Positions 53,029-60,402 of a stretch of 64,000 bases of DNA are shown here, piece after piece. Made by a program: the position numbers and the translations under genes. Location of the stretch: assembly GCF_044357945.1 (NCBI RefSeq), contig NZ_CP076563.1, positions 620,001 through 684,000 on the forward strand, in the 5' to 3' direction. A model generated the notes under the pieces. It was not told the origin of the DNA. It saw nothing but the letters and a program-made list of their open reading frames with translations, and did not search any database. The first letter of the stretch is position 1. Each line of letters begins with the position of its first letter. Source of the DNA: QAND01 sp003150225. Its GTDB lineage: Bacteria > Bacillota > Clostridia > Christensenellales > QAND01.

Positions 53029-53910
53029 ATGACCCTGTTTACCGGCTCCTGTACCGCTATGATCACACCCTTTACGGAAGACGGCATCGACTTCGAGGCC
53101 TATGGCCGGCTCATCGACTTCCAGATAGAAAATGGCACCGACGCCCTGTTGATCGCCGGCACCACCGGAGAACCCCCCACCATGACGGCCCAGGAAAAAA
53201 GCGATCTCATCCGCTTCGCCCTAGATCGGATCAATAAGCGGGTGCCCGCCATCGTCTCCACCGGCGGCAACAATACCGCCGCCGTCATCGAGGCCAGCTT
53301 GGCCGCACAAGCGGCGGGTGCGGACTGCCTTCTGGTGGTAACTCCCTATTACAACAAAGCCACCCAAAAGGGCCTCATCGCCCATTACAACGCCGTGGCC
53401 GACGCGGTGGATACTCCCATTATGGTCTATAATGTGCCGGGCCGTACCGGAGTCAACCTGCTTCCCGGTACCTTTGCGGAGATCGCCCGCCACAAGAATA
53501 TCGTTGCCATGAAGGAGGCCTGTGGCAACGTAGCTCAGGCCCAGGAGACCCTGCGGCTCAGCCGGGGCCAGGCGGATCTGTACTGTGGCGAGGACGCCAT
53601 CACCGTACCCTTGATGGCCATGGGCGCCAAGGGCGTGGTATCGGTGGTCAGCAACATCCTGCCCCGGGATACCCACGAGATGTGCGCCGCCGCCCTGCGG
53701 GGGGATTTCACCACCGCCGCCGAGATGCAGCATCGGCTAAACCCCGTCATCGACGCTCTGTTCTGCGAGGTAAGCCCCATCCCCGTCAAGACCGCCGCCG
53801 GTCTCATGGGCTTGTGTAGCGATCGGGTTCGGCTGCCCCTCTGTCCCATGGAGGAACCCACCAAAAACCGGCTGATCCGCGCCATGCGGGACTACGGCAT
53901 CCAGTTCTGA
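53029..53910 (+). CDS. dapA: 4-hydroxy-tetrahydrodipicolinate synthase
   Basis: A 293-residue DapA that condenses pyruvate with aspartate semialdehyde. Substrate motif GTTGEPPTMTAQEK (about residue 43), tyrosine in YNVPGRTGVNL, and the Schiff-base lysine in IVAMKEACGN (about residue 161). AAAGGAGG precedes the ATG. It follows asd by 14 bases. Confidence 0.97.
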   Translation: MTLFTGSCTAMITPFTEDGIDFEAYGRLIDFQIENGTDALLIAGTTGEPPTMTAQEKSDLIRFALDRINKRVPAIVSTGGNNTAAVIEASLAAQAAGADCLLVVTPYYNKATQKGLIAHYNAVADAVDTPIMVYNVPGRTGVNLLPGTFAEIARHKNIVAMKEACGNVAQAQETLRLSRGQADLYCGEDAITVPLMAMGAKGVVSVVSNILPRDTHEMCAAALRGDFTTAAEMQHRLNPVIDALFCEVSPIPVKTAAGLMGLCSDRVRLPLCPMEEPTKNRLIRAMRDYGIQF

Positions 53911-53918
53911 CATCACAC

Positions 53919-53942
53919 AAAAGGGCCTACGGGCCCTTTTTT
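53919..53942 (+). terminator. Terminator between dapA and dapB
   Basis: AAGGGCC/GGCCCTT with a 4-base loop and TTTTTT, starting 9 bases after the dapA stop. dapB has no obvious promoter of its own, so it may depend on read-through. Confidence 0.85.
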
Positions 53943-53967
53943 ACAAAGGATCTAACGAGGTGTTACT

Positions 53968-55176
53968 ATGATCGATGTTTTGTTGACCGGCGCCCTCGGC
54001 GTCATGGGTGGCATGGTGCGAGACGCCATCTCCCAAACCCAGGATCTGCGCATCATAGCAGGGGTGGACATCACCCCCAACGACAGTCTTCCCTTTCCCG
54101 TCTATCCCTCCTTGGACGCGGTTCGGGAGGCCCCCCAGGTGGTGCTGGATTTCTCCCATTTTTCCGCCCTCAGCTCCATTCTGGACTACTGCCTAGAGCG
54201 TCAGCTTCCGGTGGTGATCTGCGCCACCGGGCATACCATGGAGCAGCGGCGGGAAATCCAGCGGGCGGCGGAGCGCATTCCCGTATTCTTTTCCGCCAAT
54301 ATGAGCCTGGGTGTAAACCTCATCAAACATCTAAGCCAGGAAGCCGCCAGCCTTCTGGAGCCAGCCTACGACATCGAGATTTTGGAAAAGCATCACAACC
54401 GCAAAATAGACGCGCCCAGCGGCACGGCCAACATGCTGGCCGAAGCCATCAATGAAGCCGTAGCTCAGCCCAAGAGCTTTGTTTATGAGCGCCATAGCAA
54501 GCGGGAGCCCCGGAAAAAAACCGATTTGGGCATTCATTCCATCCGGGGAGGGACCACGGTTGGAGAGCATTCCGTCCTCTTCTACGGAGAGGACGAGGTG
54601 GTGGAACTAACCCACATCGCCAATTCCCGGCGGATCTTCGCCACCGGAGCGGTAAGCGCCCTGCGGTACATCGCGGAAAAGGGCCCCGGCCTCTACTCCA
54701 TGGACAACCTCTTTGCCGAGGACCAGGCGGTGACGGATATTCGGAGCCTTTCCCACCAGACCCTTTTCAATCTAGCGGGAAAATTGAGCCCCGACGCCTT
54801 CCTGGAGATCTTTGCCGCCGTTGCCCAGGAAGGAATTCCGGTGGACGTTATCACATACAGCTTTAGCGGCGTGATCTCCCACCTAACCCTTTCGGTGGAC
54901 AACGCCCACAGCGCCGTGGTGACCGCCGCCATCTCCCCCATTCTAGACCGTCATGGCCTCTCCATGGATCTGATGGCAGACCTCAGTAAGATCACCATCC
55001 GGGGGCCCGGCATGGAGTTCGAGGCTGGCGTGGGCGCCAGACTCTTCCGTCCCCTGATTCAGGCGGGCATTCCTCCCCTGTCGGTGGCCACCAGCGAAGA
55101 AAAAATCGTTCTCCTGGTGCCTGGCAAGATGGAGGAGCAGGCCCTTTCCCTTTTGGCCCAAGAATACGCCCGGTAA
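53968..55176 (+). CDS. dapB: DapB with C-terminal aspartokinase-type ACT pair (fusion)
   Basis: A 402-residue fusion. Residues 1-252 are a complete 4-hydroxy-tetrahydrodipicolinate reductase: Rossmann motif TGALGVMGGMV, catalytic KHHNRKIDAPSGTA (141-154), and HIANSRRIFATGAVSAL. Residues about 255-402 match the regulatory end of aspartate kinase, two ACT domains in tandem: VTDIRSLSHQTLFNLAG, ISHLTLSVDNAHSAVV, KITIRGPGMEFEAGVGARLF and LSVATSEEKIVLLVPG. Normal bacterial DapB is about 240-270 residues and has no ACT domain. Feedback by lysine is an inference. GAGGTG lies 7 bases before the ATG. No lysC is present in the window. Confidence 0.93.
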   Translation: MIDVLLTGALGVMGGMVRDAISQTQDLRIIAGVDITPNDSLPFPVYPSLDAVREAPQVVLDFSHFSALSSILDYCLERQLPVVICATGHTMEQRREIQRAAERIPVFFSANMSLGVNLIKHLSQEAASLLEPAYDIEILEKHHNRKIDAPSGTANMLAEAINEAVAQPKSFVYERHSKREPRKKTDLGIHSIRGGTTVGEHSVLFYGEDEVVELTHIANSRRIFATGAVSALRYIAEKGPGLYSMDNLFAEDQAVTDIRSLSHQTLFNLAGKLSPDAFLEIFAAVAQEGIPVDVITYSFSGVISHLTLSVDNAHSAVVTAAISPILDRHGLSMDLMADLSKITIRGPGMEFEAGVGARLFRPLIQAGIPPLSVATSEEKIVLLVPGKMEEQALSLLAQEYAR

Positions 55177-55218
55177 AGGCGCGTACCGACATCAGTTCCT
55201 ATATTGATAGTGCACATA

Positions 55219-55245
55219 CAAAGGCTCCCAGGGGGGAGCCTTTTT
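55219..55245 (+). terminator. dapB terminator
   Basis: AAAGGCTCC pairs with GGAGCCTTT around a short loop, followed by TTTTT. Confidence 0.88.
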
Positions 55246-55447
55246 ATGTGCTGCGGAATCCTCATTTTCGAGCATAGGCAGCAGGTCAGTTCGCATCTTG
55301 CGATTCTCAGGTTCTTTTTCATACGCGCCCCCATAGATTCATATTTCTCTTCCCGGTTCTCCTTTTCCGTCCTGCACAGCCTTTAGCAGAACCCCCGGCA
55401 ATTCGCCTTCCTCTGGAACTACTCCATGGCCATTTTCACAATATAGC

Positions 55448-55475
55448 AAAAAAGGAGCACATAAGCGCTCCTTTT
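55448..55475 (-). terminator. hydA terminator
   Basis: AGGAGC pairs with GCTCCT around an 8-base loop, with a T run on the minus strand. Confidence 0.8.
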
Positions 55476-55485
55476 GCAGTTCTTG

Positions 55486-57231
55486 TTACTGTTCCCCGCC
55501 GAACTTAGGCCGAGCGGTGTAATGGGTGTGCAACAGCTCGTGGGCCTTGTGGCTGCCGGGCTCCCCGAAGAACTCCTTGTAAACCCGCTGGATGGAGGGG
55601 TTCTGGTGGCTCTTCCGGATGACCTTGGCCTCGTCCTCGTCGTAGATAGCCTTGGCGCGGAGGGTCCGCACATCCTTCAACATCTTTACATTGGCAGGTA
55701 CGATGGGCTGGCCGCCGCCGTTTACGCAGCCGCCGGGGCAGGCCATAACCTCGATGAAGTGATAGCCAGAGTCGCCCTTCCTTACCTTCTCCATGAGCTT
55801 CCGGGCGTTGGCGGTACCATGTGCAACAGCAACCTTAATATCCATACCAGCCACATTGACAGTGGCTTCCTTCACACCCTCAATGCCCCGCACATCATTG
55901 TACTCAATGGTCTGGAGATCCTGGCCGGACAGGATGTCCGCCACGGTACGGAGAGCAGCCTCCATGACGCCGCCGGTAGCGCCGAAGATTACAGCAGCGC
56001 CGGTGGAATCGCCATAGATCTGGTCGAAGTCCTCATCGGGCAGCAGGTTGAACTCAATGCCAGCCTGCTTGATCATCTTGCCAAGCTCACGGGTGGTCAG
56101 AACAGCGTCGATATCCTGATAGCCGCAGCTATTCATCTCAGGCCGCTGAATCTCGTATTTCTTGGCGGTGCAGGGCATGACGGATACCGAATAAATATCC
56201 TTAGGATCGATGCCCGCCTCCTGAGCATAAACGGACTTCACAACGGCGCCCATCATCTGCTGGGGAGACTTACAGGAGGAAAGGTTGTCAAGAAGATCAT
56301 GGTACTCATGCTCACAGAACTTGATCCAGCCGGGCGAGCAGGAAGTGATCACTGGCAGCTTACCGCCGTTCTTAATCCGGTCGATAACCTCAGTGCCCTC
56401 CTCCATAATGGTCAGGTCCGCGGCAAAATCGGTATCAAAGACCTTATCAGCGCCCAACCGCCGGATGGCAGCGGCCATCTTCCCGGTCACCCGGGTGCCG
56501 ATGGGCAAACCAAACTCCTCGCCCAGGGCCACCCGGACGGAGGGAGCGGTATGGAACACCACGTGCTTGGTGGGATCGTTGATGGCGTCCCACACCTGAG
56601 CGGTGGAATCCTTCTCGTAAAGGGCGCCCACGGGGCAGGCCTGGATGCACTGTCCGCAGTTGACGCACTTGGACTCAGCCAAGGGCCGGTCAAAGGGCAC
56701 GCCGATATCGCTCTTATAGCCGCGGTTCCGGATGCCAATAGCACCGATCTGCTGTACCTCGTTACAGGCCGCTACGCAGCGCTTGCACAGAATGCATTTA
56801 TTGGGATCCCGCACAATGGAGGGAGACGCCAAATCCAAAGGCAGGTTCTTCTTGGGCATTTCATACTTGATATTGTCGATACCCAGCTCCTCGGCCAAAG
56901 CCTGAAGCTCGCACTTGCCGTTGCGGGGGCAGGTGAGGCAGGCCCGGTCATGATCAGCCAGAATGAGCTCTACCACAAACTTCCGGGCCTTGCGGACCTT
57001 ATCTGTGTTGGTATAGATCTCCATCCCCTCGTTGATGGGCATCACGCAGGCGGCGGCAAGAGCTCTTGCGCCCTTGATCTCCACCAGACAAACCCGGCAG
57101 GCGCCAATGGCGTTCACATCCTTCAGGTAACAAAGGGTAGGAATTTTAATCCCGTTTGCACGGGCGGCCTCCAATACGGTAGACCCCTCTGCCGCCTGCA
57201 TCGGAACACCATTGATTTTGATGTTAACCAT
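55486..57231 (-). CDS. [FeFe] hydrogenase, NAD(P)-linked type catalytic subunit
   Basis: A 581-residue hydrogenase. Domains: N-terminal 2Fe-2S ferredoxin (residues 34-62), His/Cys cluster HDRACLTCPRNGKC (94-107), two 4Fe-4S clusters (CILCKRCVAAC 146-156, CVNCGQCIQAC 189-199), then the H-cluster domain. H-cluster motifs: TSCSPGW (296-302), MPCTAKKYE (352-360) and ACPGGCVNGGGQP (497-509). L1 has Ser where the textbook motif TSCCPxW has its second Cys. This architecture is that of HydA/HndD, which usually partners NADH subunits; none are adjacent here. GGAGG precedes the ATG. Strong promoter upstream. Confidence 0.95.
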   Translation of the reverse strand: MVNIKINGVPMQAAEGSTVLEAARANGIKIPTLCYLKDVNAIGACRVCLVEIKGARALAAACVMPINEGMEIYTNTDKVRKARKFVVELILADHDRACLTCPRNGKCELQALAEELGIDNIKYEMPKKNLPLDLASPSIVRDPNKCILCKRCVAACNEVQQIGAIGIRNRGYKSDIGVPFDRPLAESKCVNCGQCIQACPVGALYEKDSTAQVWDAINDPTKHVVFHTAPSVRVALGEEFGLPIGTRVTGKMAAAIRRLGADKVFDTDFAADLTIMEEGTEVIDRIKNGGKLPVITSCSPGWIKFCEHEYHDLLDNLSSCKSPQQMMGAVVKSVYAQEAGIDPKDIYSVSVMPCTAKKYEIQRPEMNSCGYQDIDAVLTTRELGKMIKQAGIEFNLLPDEDFDQIYGDSTGAAVIFGATGGVMEAALRTVADILSGQDLQTIEYNDVRGIEGVKEATVNVAGMDIKVAVAHGTANARKLMEKVRKGDSGYHFIEVMACPGGCVNGGGQPIVPANVKMLKDVRTLRAKAIYDEDEAKVIRKSHQNPSIQRVYKEFFGEPGSHKAHELLHTHYTARPKFGGEQ

Positions 57232-57363
57232 GCTTCATTTCCTCCAACTCTATCGCTTACTTTTACGCCATAATCCCCTCTTTATGTCGCAGAGCCATGG
57301 CGGAATGTCAACCTACAAAAAAGGACAAAACAAGACCTTTATGTGAAAAAATAGCCAAATAGA

Positions 57364-57392
57364 ATTATAGTATTTTATATGTGCTTTGTCAA
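57364..57392 (-). promoter_or_regulatory. Perfect sigma-A promoter of the hydrogenase gene
   Basis: TTGACA, 17 bases, TATAAT on the minus strand. The leader to the hydrogenase ATG is about 125 bases, longer than usual, with no RNA motif recognised. Confidence 0.95.
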
Positions 57393-57414
57393 ACTGAAAC
57401 CAGCCCAAATAGTG

Positions 57415-57477
57415 AAAACTCCGCCGTTTCGTCCCTTCATTTTGAAGGGACGAAACCGGTTTTTCCCATGGGCGGAG
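57415..57477 (-). terminator. Nested inverted repeat after the amidohydrolase gene
   Basis: A perfect 14-base stem, GTTTCGTCCCTTCA/TGAAGGGACGAAAC at 57426-57456, lies inside a second 7-base stem, CTCCGCC/GGCGGAG at 57419-57425 and 57471-57477. TTTT follows on the minus strand. Most likely the terminator of the M20 gene. Confidence 0.75.
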
Positions 57478-57495
57478 ATATTTAGCAGGTTTGCT

Positions 57496-58839
57496 TTACG
57501 CCTTGGGGGCGTCCATCTCGATCACTTCGGTTTTGTTCATGCTCTCCATATACGTAAGATACGCTTCCTTGGTGAGCTTGGGAGTAAAGCCGTCCTTTAA
57601 CTCATGAGCCAGCTTGGCGCCGTCCTTCAAAAGATGATAGGCGGTCAGCGCGAAGATCTTAGCGGTAACAATATAGGCCAGCTCCTCATCTGCGATGTCA
57701 TAATTCACCTGATGCCCGCCGCCGCATGCGCCGCCGGTGCGGAACTCCATGGTAGGCATGATATGGGTCAGGTCACCTACATCGGTGGAGCCAGTGGAGT
57801 GGTCCTTCTCCCCCGCCCAGGTCATCTCATAGGGATAGGCCTCCTTGATGGTCTCGGCGGCCTGGTTAAGCGCGTCGATATTCTCCAAGGGGATGGTGGG
57901 CAAATACCCCGGCATGGTGACGATCTCGCATCCCGCGCCCACGGCAAGGGCGCCCGCCCGGAAGGCCCGATCGGTCTTCTTATCGGCGTCCATAACCATC
58001 TCCATGGTGTTGGCCCGGACCAAGGTCTCCACCACCACGTCATCGGGGATCACATTGACCAAATCCCCGCCCCGGGTGATGATGGGATGAATGCGGACGG
58101 TATCCTTATCCTGGAAGGTTTCCCGCTGGAACTGGACGGCAGTGATGCCCAGGGTCGCGGCATTCAGCGCGTTCACGCCCTTGTGGGGAGAACCTGCCGC
58201 ATGGGTAGCCACGCCCTTATAATTGATGGTTTTGGCGGTAAAGCCATTGTTGGTGGCCGACCCAATGATGACCTTATCCTCGGTAACGGTGTGATGCACC
58301 ACGTTGATGTCCACATCGTCAAAAGCACCGATGCGGATCAGCTCGCACTTGCCGCCCAGGTAGCGGATAATGCCCTGATCCATCAGACTCTTCTTAAAGT
58401 CCACCTCGCCGCACTCCTCGCTGGGTACAGCGTAGAACACCACCCGGCCAGCTAAGGCCTCGGCGATCTCCGGATCCGTCAAGGCAAGCGCCGCGCCCAT
58501 AACGCCTGCCATCTGGGCATGGTGGCCACAGCAGTGAGCGGCGCCGGTCTCGGCCCAGGCATGGGCATGGTTGGGAATGGCAAGGGCGTCCAATTCCCCA
58601 ATGAGGGCTACGGTAGGGCCCTCCTGTCCGCCGGACAGATACCCCTTTACGCCGGTCACAGCCAGCTTCTCCTGGATCTCGGTGATGCCCGTATCCCGGA
58701 GAGCCTCCACAAACTTGCCGGCGGTACGATACTCCTTGTAGCCCAGCTCGGCGTGATCATAGATATCCCGGGCAAAGGCGATGATTTTCTCCCGGTTCTG
58801 GTCAATGCGTTCCAGTATTTTTTGTTCCATCCGATCCAT
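57496..58839 (-). CDS. M20-family amidohydrolase (AbgB-like)
   Basis: A 447-residue metal-dependent amidohydrolase of peptidase family M20D, like p-aminobenzoyl-glutamate hydrolase subunit B. Metal-site pattern: GELDALAIPNHAHA, HCCGHHAQMAG, SEECGEVDF, and a dimerisation domain in the middle with GVATHAAGSPHKGVNALNAA. HSTGSTDVGDL near residue 370 is typical of the AbgB group. It probably cleaves an N-acyl amino acid or dipeptide. The ATG at 58839 is the best placed after AAGAGG; nearby alternatives at 58848 and 58830 cannot be excluded. Confidence 0.9.
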   Translation of the reverse strand: MDRMEQKILERIDQNREKIIAFARDIYDHAELGYKEYRTAGKFVEALRDTGITEIQEKLAVTGVKGYLSGGQEGPTVALIGELDALAIPNHAHAWAETGAAHCCGHHAQMAGVMGAALALTDPEIAEALAGRVVFYAVPSEECGEVDFKKSLMDQGIIRYLGGKCELIRIGAFDDVDINVVHHTVTEDKVIIGSATNNGFTAKTINYKGVATHAAGSPHKGVNALNAATLGITAVQFQRETFQDKDTVRIHPIITRGGDLVNVIPDDVVVETLVRANTMEMVMDADKKTDRAFRAGALAVGAGCEIVTMPGYLPTIPLENIDALNQAAETIKEAYPYEMTWAGEKDHSTGSTDVGDLTHIMPTMEFRTGGACGGGHQVNYDIADEELAYIVTAKIFALTAYHLLKDGAKLAHELKDGFTPKLTKEAYLTYMESMNKTEVIEMDAPKA

Positions 58840-58916
58840 GCGCTTCATCCTCTTTTCTCATAGTTTATCGGCATAGGCCATCAGCGCCTCCAAAAAAGCG
58901 CTAAAAACAAACCCCA

Positions 58917-58969
58917 TTTATAGATAGTAAATTCCTATAAATTATAGCACCCTTTCCCACCATTTTGTA
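58917..58969 (-). promoter_or_regulatory. Promoter and operator-like repeat of the amidohydrolase gene
   Basis: TACAAA, 17 bases, TATAAT on the minus strand (58941-58969). A 7-base inverted repeat TTTATAG/CTATAAA (58917-58923 and 58935-58941) overlaps the predicted transcription start and could be a repressor site. Confidence 0.5.
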
Positions 58970-59049
58970 GGCTCTTTCGCATTTAAAAGAATTCCGAATT
59001 CTATTTGCGTTCCCGCCGGTCCACACGACGGGGTACGTCAGCCTTCCTC

Positions 59050-59078
59050 TTGTGCCGGCTTGCCAATGACGATAAAAT
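59050..59078 (+). promoter_or_regulatory. Promoter of the flavodoxin-like gene
   Basis: TTGTGC, 17 bases, TAAAAT, about 20 bases before the start codon. Confidence 0.65.
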
Positions 59079-59098
59079 AAAGAAAAGGAGGGAATTCC

Positions 59099-59653
59099 AT
59101 GTCTAAAAAGATTCTTGTGGTAACGGGTAGCGCCCGTCGGAATGGCAATAGTGACCAGCTGGCCCAGGCCTTCGCACGAGGGGCGCAGAAAGCTGGACAT
59201 CATGTGACGCTCTTTTCCGCCGCACAAAAGCGCATCGGAGGTTGTCTCGGCTGCGATCTATGCTGGAGCCAAGGCCGTCCCTGCATCCAGAATGACGATA
59301 TGACAGAAGCCTATCCGCTCTTTCAAGAGGCAGATGTTCTGGCCCTGGCAAGTCCGGTGTACTTCTCCTGCCTCACCGCCCAGCTAAAAGCCTTTTTGGA
59401 CCGGACCTATTGCTTTGGCTCCCTCTCCGAAGAGCATAAATCCCATATCCGGGAAAGCGTTCTTCTCCTGACGGCCGGGGACGCCCCCGAAAGCGCCGTC
59501 TTTGACGCTCCCCTCAAAATCTACCGGGATACCATCCGGTTCTGGAAGGTCCAAGATCGGGGCATTATCAAGGCCGGCGGCCTGGGAGAAAAGGGAGCCA
59601 TTCAAGGAACCCATTGGCTCCAGGAGGCGGAAGCCCTTGGCCGCTCCATCTGA
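59099..59653 (+). CDS. Flavodoxin-fold NAD(P)H oxidoreductase
   Basis: A 184-residue protein of the NADPH-dependent FMN reductase / flavodoxin-2 group. FMN phosphate loop VTGSARRNGNSDQLAQAF (about residues 8-25), then the cysteine set GGCLGCDLCWSQGRPCIQ (47-64), typical of iron-sulfur or thiol-linked clostridial flavoproteins. ASPVYFSCLTAQLKAFLDR follows. Substrate unknown. AAGGAGGG lies 7 bases before the ATG. The DUF5131 gene starts one base after its stop. Confidence 0.92.
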   Translation: MSKKILVVTGSARRNGNSDQLAQAFARGAQKAGHHVTLFSAAQKRIGGCLGCDLCWSQGRPCIQNDDMTEAYPLFQEADVLALASPVYFSCLTAQLKAFLDRTYCFGSLSEEHKSHIRESVLLLTAGDAPESAVFDAPLKIYRDTIRFWKVQDRGIIKAGGLGEKGAIQGTHWLQEAEALGRSI

Positions 59654-59654
59654 G

Positions 59655-60377
59655 ATGGAGATGTGGAGCCCTTGGCACGGCTGCCATAGGATCAGCCCGG
59701 GCTGCGCCAACTGCTATGTCTACGCCCGGGATGCCGCTTACGGCAAGGATAGCTCGGTGGTGGAAAAAACCAAGTCCTTTGACCTCCCCCTCCGCCGGGA
59801 TCGGCAGGGCAACTATAAGCTGCGTTGCAATAGTCCGGTATTCACCTGCGGCACCTCGGATTTCTTTCTTCCAGAGGCGGATCCCTGGCGGCTGGAGGCC
59901 TGGAGCATGATCAAAGCTCGGCCGGATCTCACTTTCGCCATCATTACCAAGCGTCCTCAACGGTTCTACGTCAATTTGCCCCTGGATTGGGGCCAGGGCT
60001 ATCCCAACGTACGCCTCTATTGCACCGTAGAAAACCAGGCCGAGGCGGATCGCCGCCTGCCGGTATTTTTAAGCCTTCCCCTCCGCTACCGGGCCATCAA
60101 CTGCGAACCCCTTTTAGAGAACCTGAACCTAACCGCCTACCTTAACCCCCAGCTTCTGAAAAAGGTATCGGTGGGCGGGGAATCCGGCCCTCATGGACGG
60201 GATCTGTCCTATCAATGGGTGGTGGCCATCCGGCAGCAATGCCTTGCCTATGGTATTCCCTTCGCCTTCAAGCAAACCGGCACCCATTTCATCAAAAACG
60301 GACGGCGTTATACCATCCCGCGGCAGCTTCAACACCAGCAGGCAATCCGGGCGGGACTGGACTATCCAAAACCATAA
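59655..60377 (+). CDS. DUF5131 (phage Gp37/Gp68-like) protein
   Basis: A 240-residue protein of the DUF5131 family, first noted in phages. The N-terminus WSPWHGCHRISPGCANCYVY carries three cysteines in a C-x6-C-x2-C arrangement that resembles radical-SAM cluster motifs. Further marks are FFLPEADPW, FAIITKRPQRF, LYCTVENQAEADRRL, and VGGESGPHGRDLSYQWV. It follows the flavodoxin gene by one base and is surely co-transcribed; the flavodoxin could be its electron donor (inference). No phage genes nearby. ATG at 59661 is an alternative start. Confidence 0.88.
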   Translation: MEMWSPWHGCHRISPGCANCYVYARDAAYGKDSSVVEKTKSFDLPLRRDRQGNYKLRCNSPVFTCGTSDFFLPEADPWRLEAWSMIKARPDLTFAIITKRPQRFYVNLPLDWGQGYPNVRLYCTVENQAEADRRLPVFLSLPLRYRAINCEPLLENLNLTAYLNPQLLKKVSVGGESGPHGRDLSYQWVVAIRQQCLAYGIPFAFKQTGTHFIKNGRRYTIPRQLQHQQAIRAGLDYPKP

Positions 60378-60400
60378 AAGCGGCCCGAAGGCCGCTCTTT
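60376..60400. terminator. Terminator between the DUF5131 gene and riboflavin kinase
   Basis: AGCGGCC pairs with GGCCGCT around a 4-base loop with T-rich flanks; convergent genes share it. Confidence 0.8.
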
Positions 60401-60402
60401 AT

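Larger units (their letters stand above)
55177..55485. other. Intergenic region between dapB and hydA, no gene
   Basis: Contains the dapB terminator (55219-55245) and the hydA terminator (55448-55475). The stretch between them shows no coding signal, promoter or RNA motif that I can recognise. Confidence 0.65.

Noticed and set aside
55474..57273. A 599-codon open frame on the plus strand opposite the hydrogenase gene
   Set aside because: It mirrors the hydrogenase coding region, has low-complexity His/Gly/Leu-rich composition typical of antisense frames in high-GC genes, and has no ribosome site or family motif.
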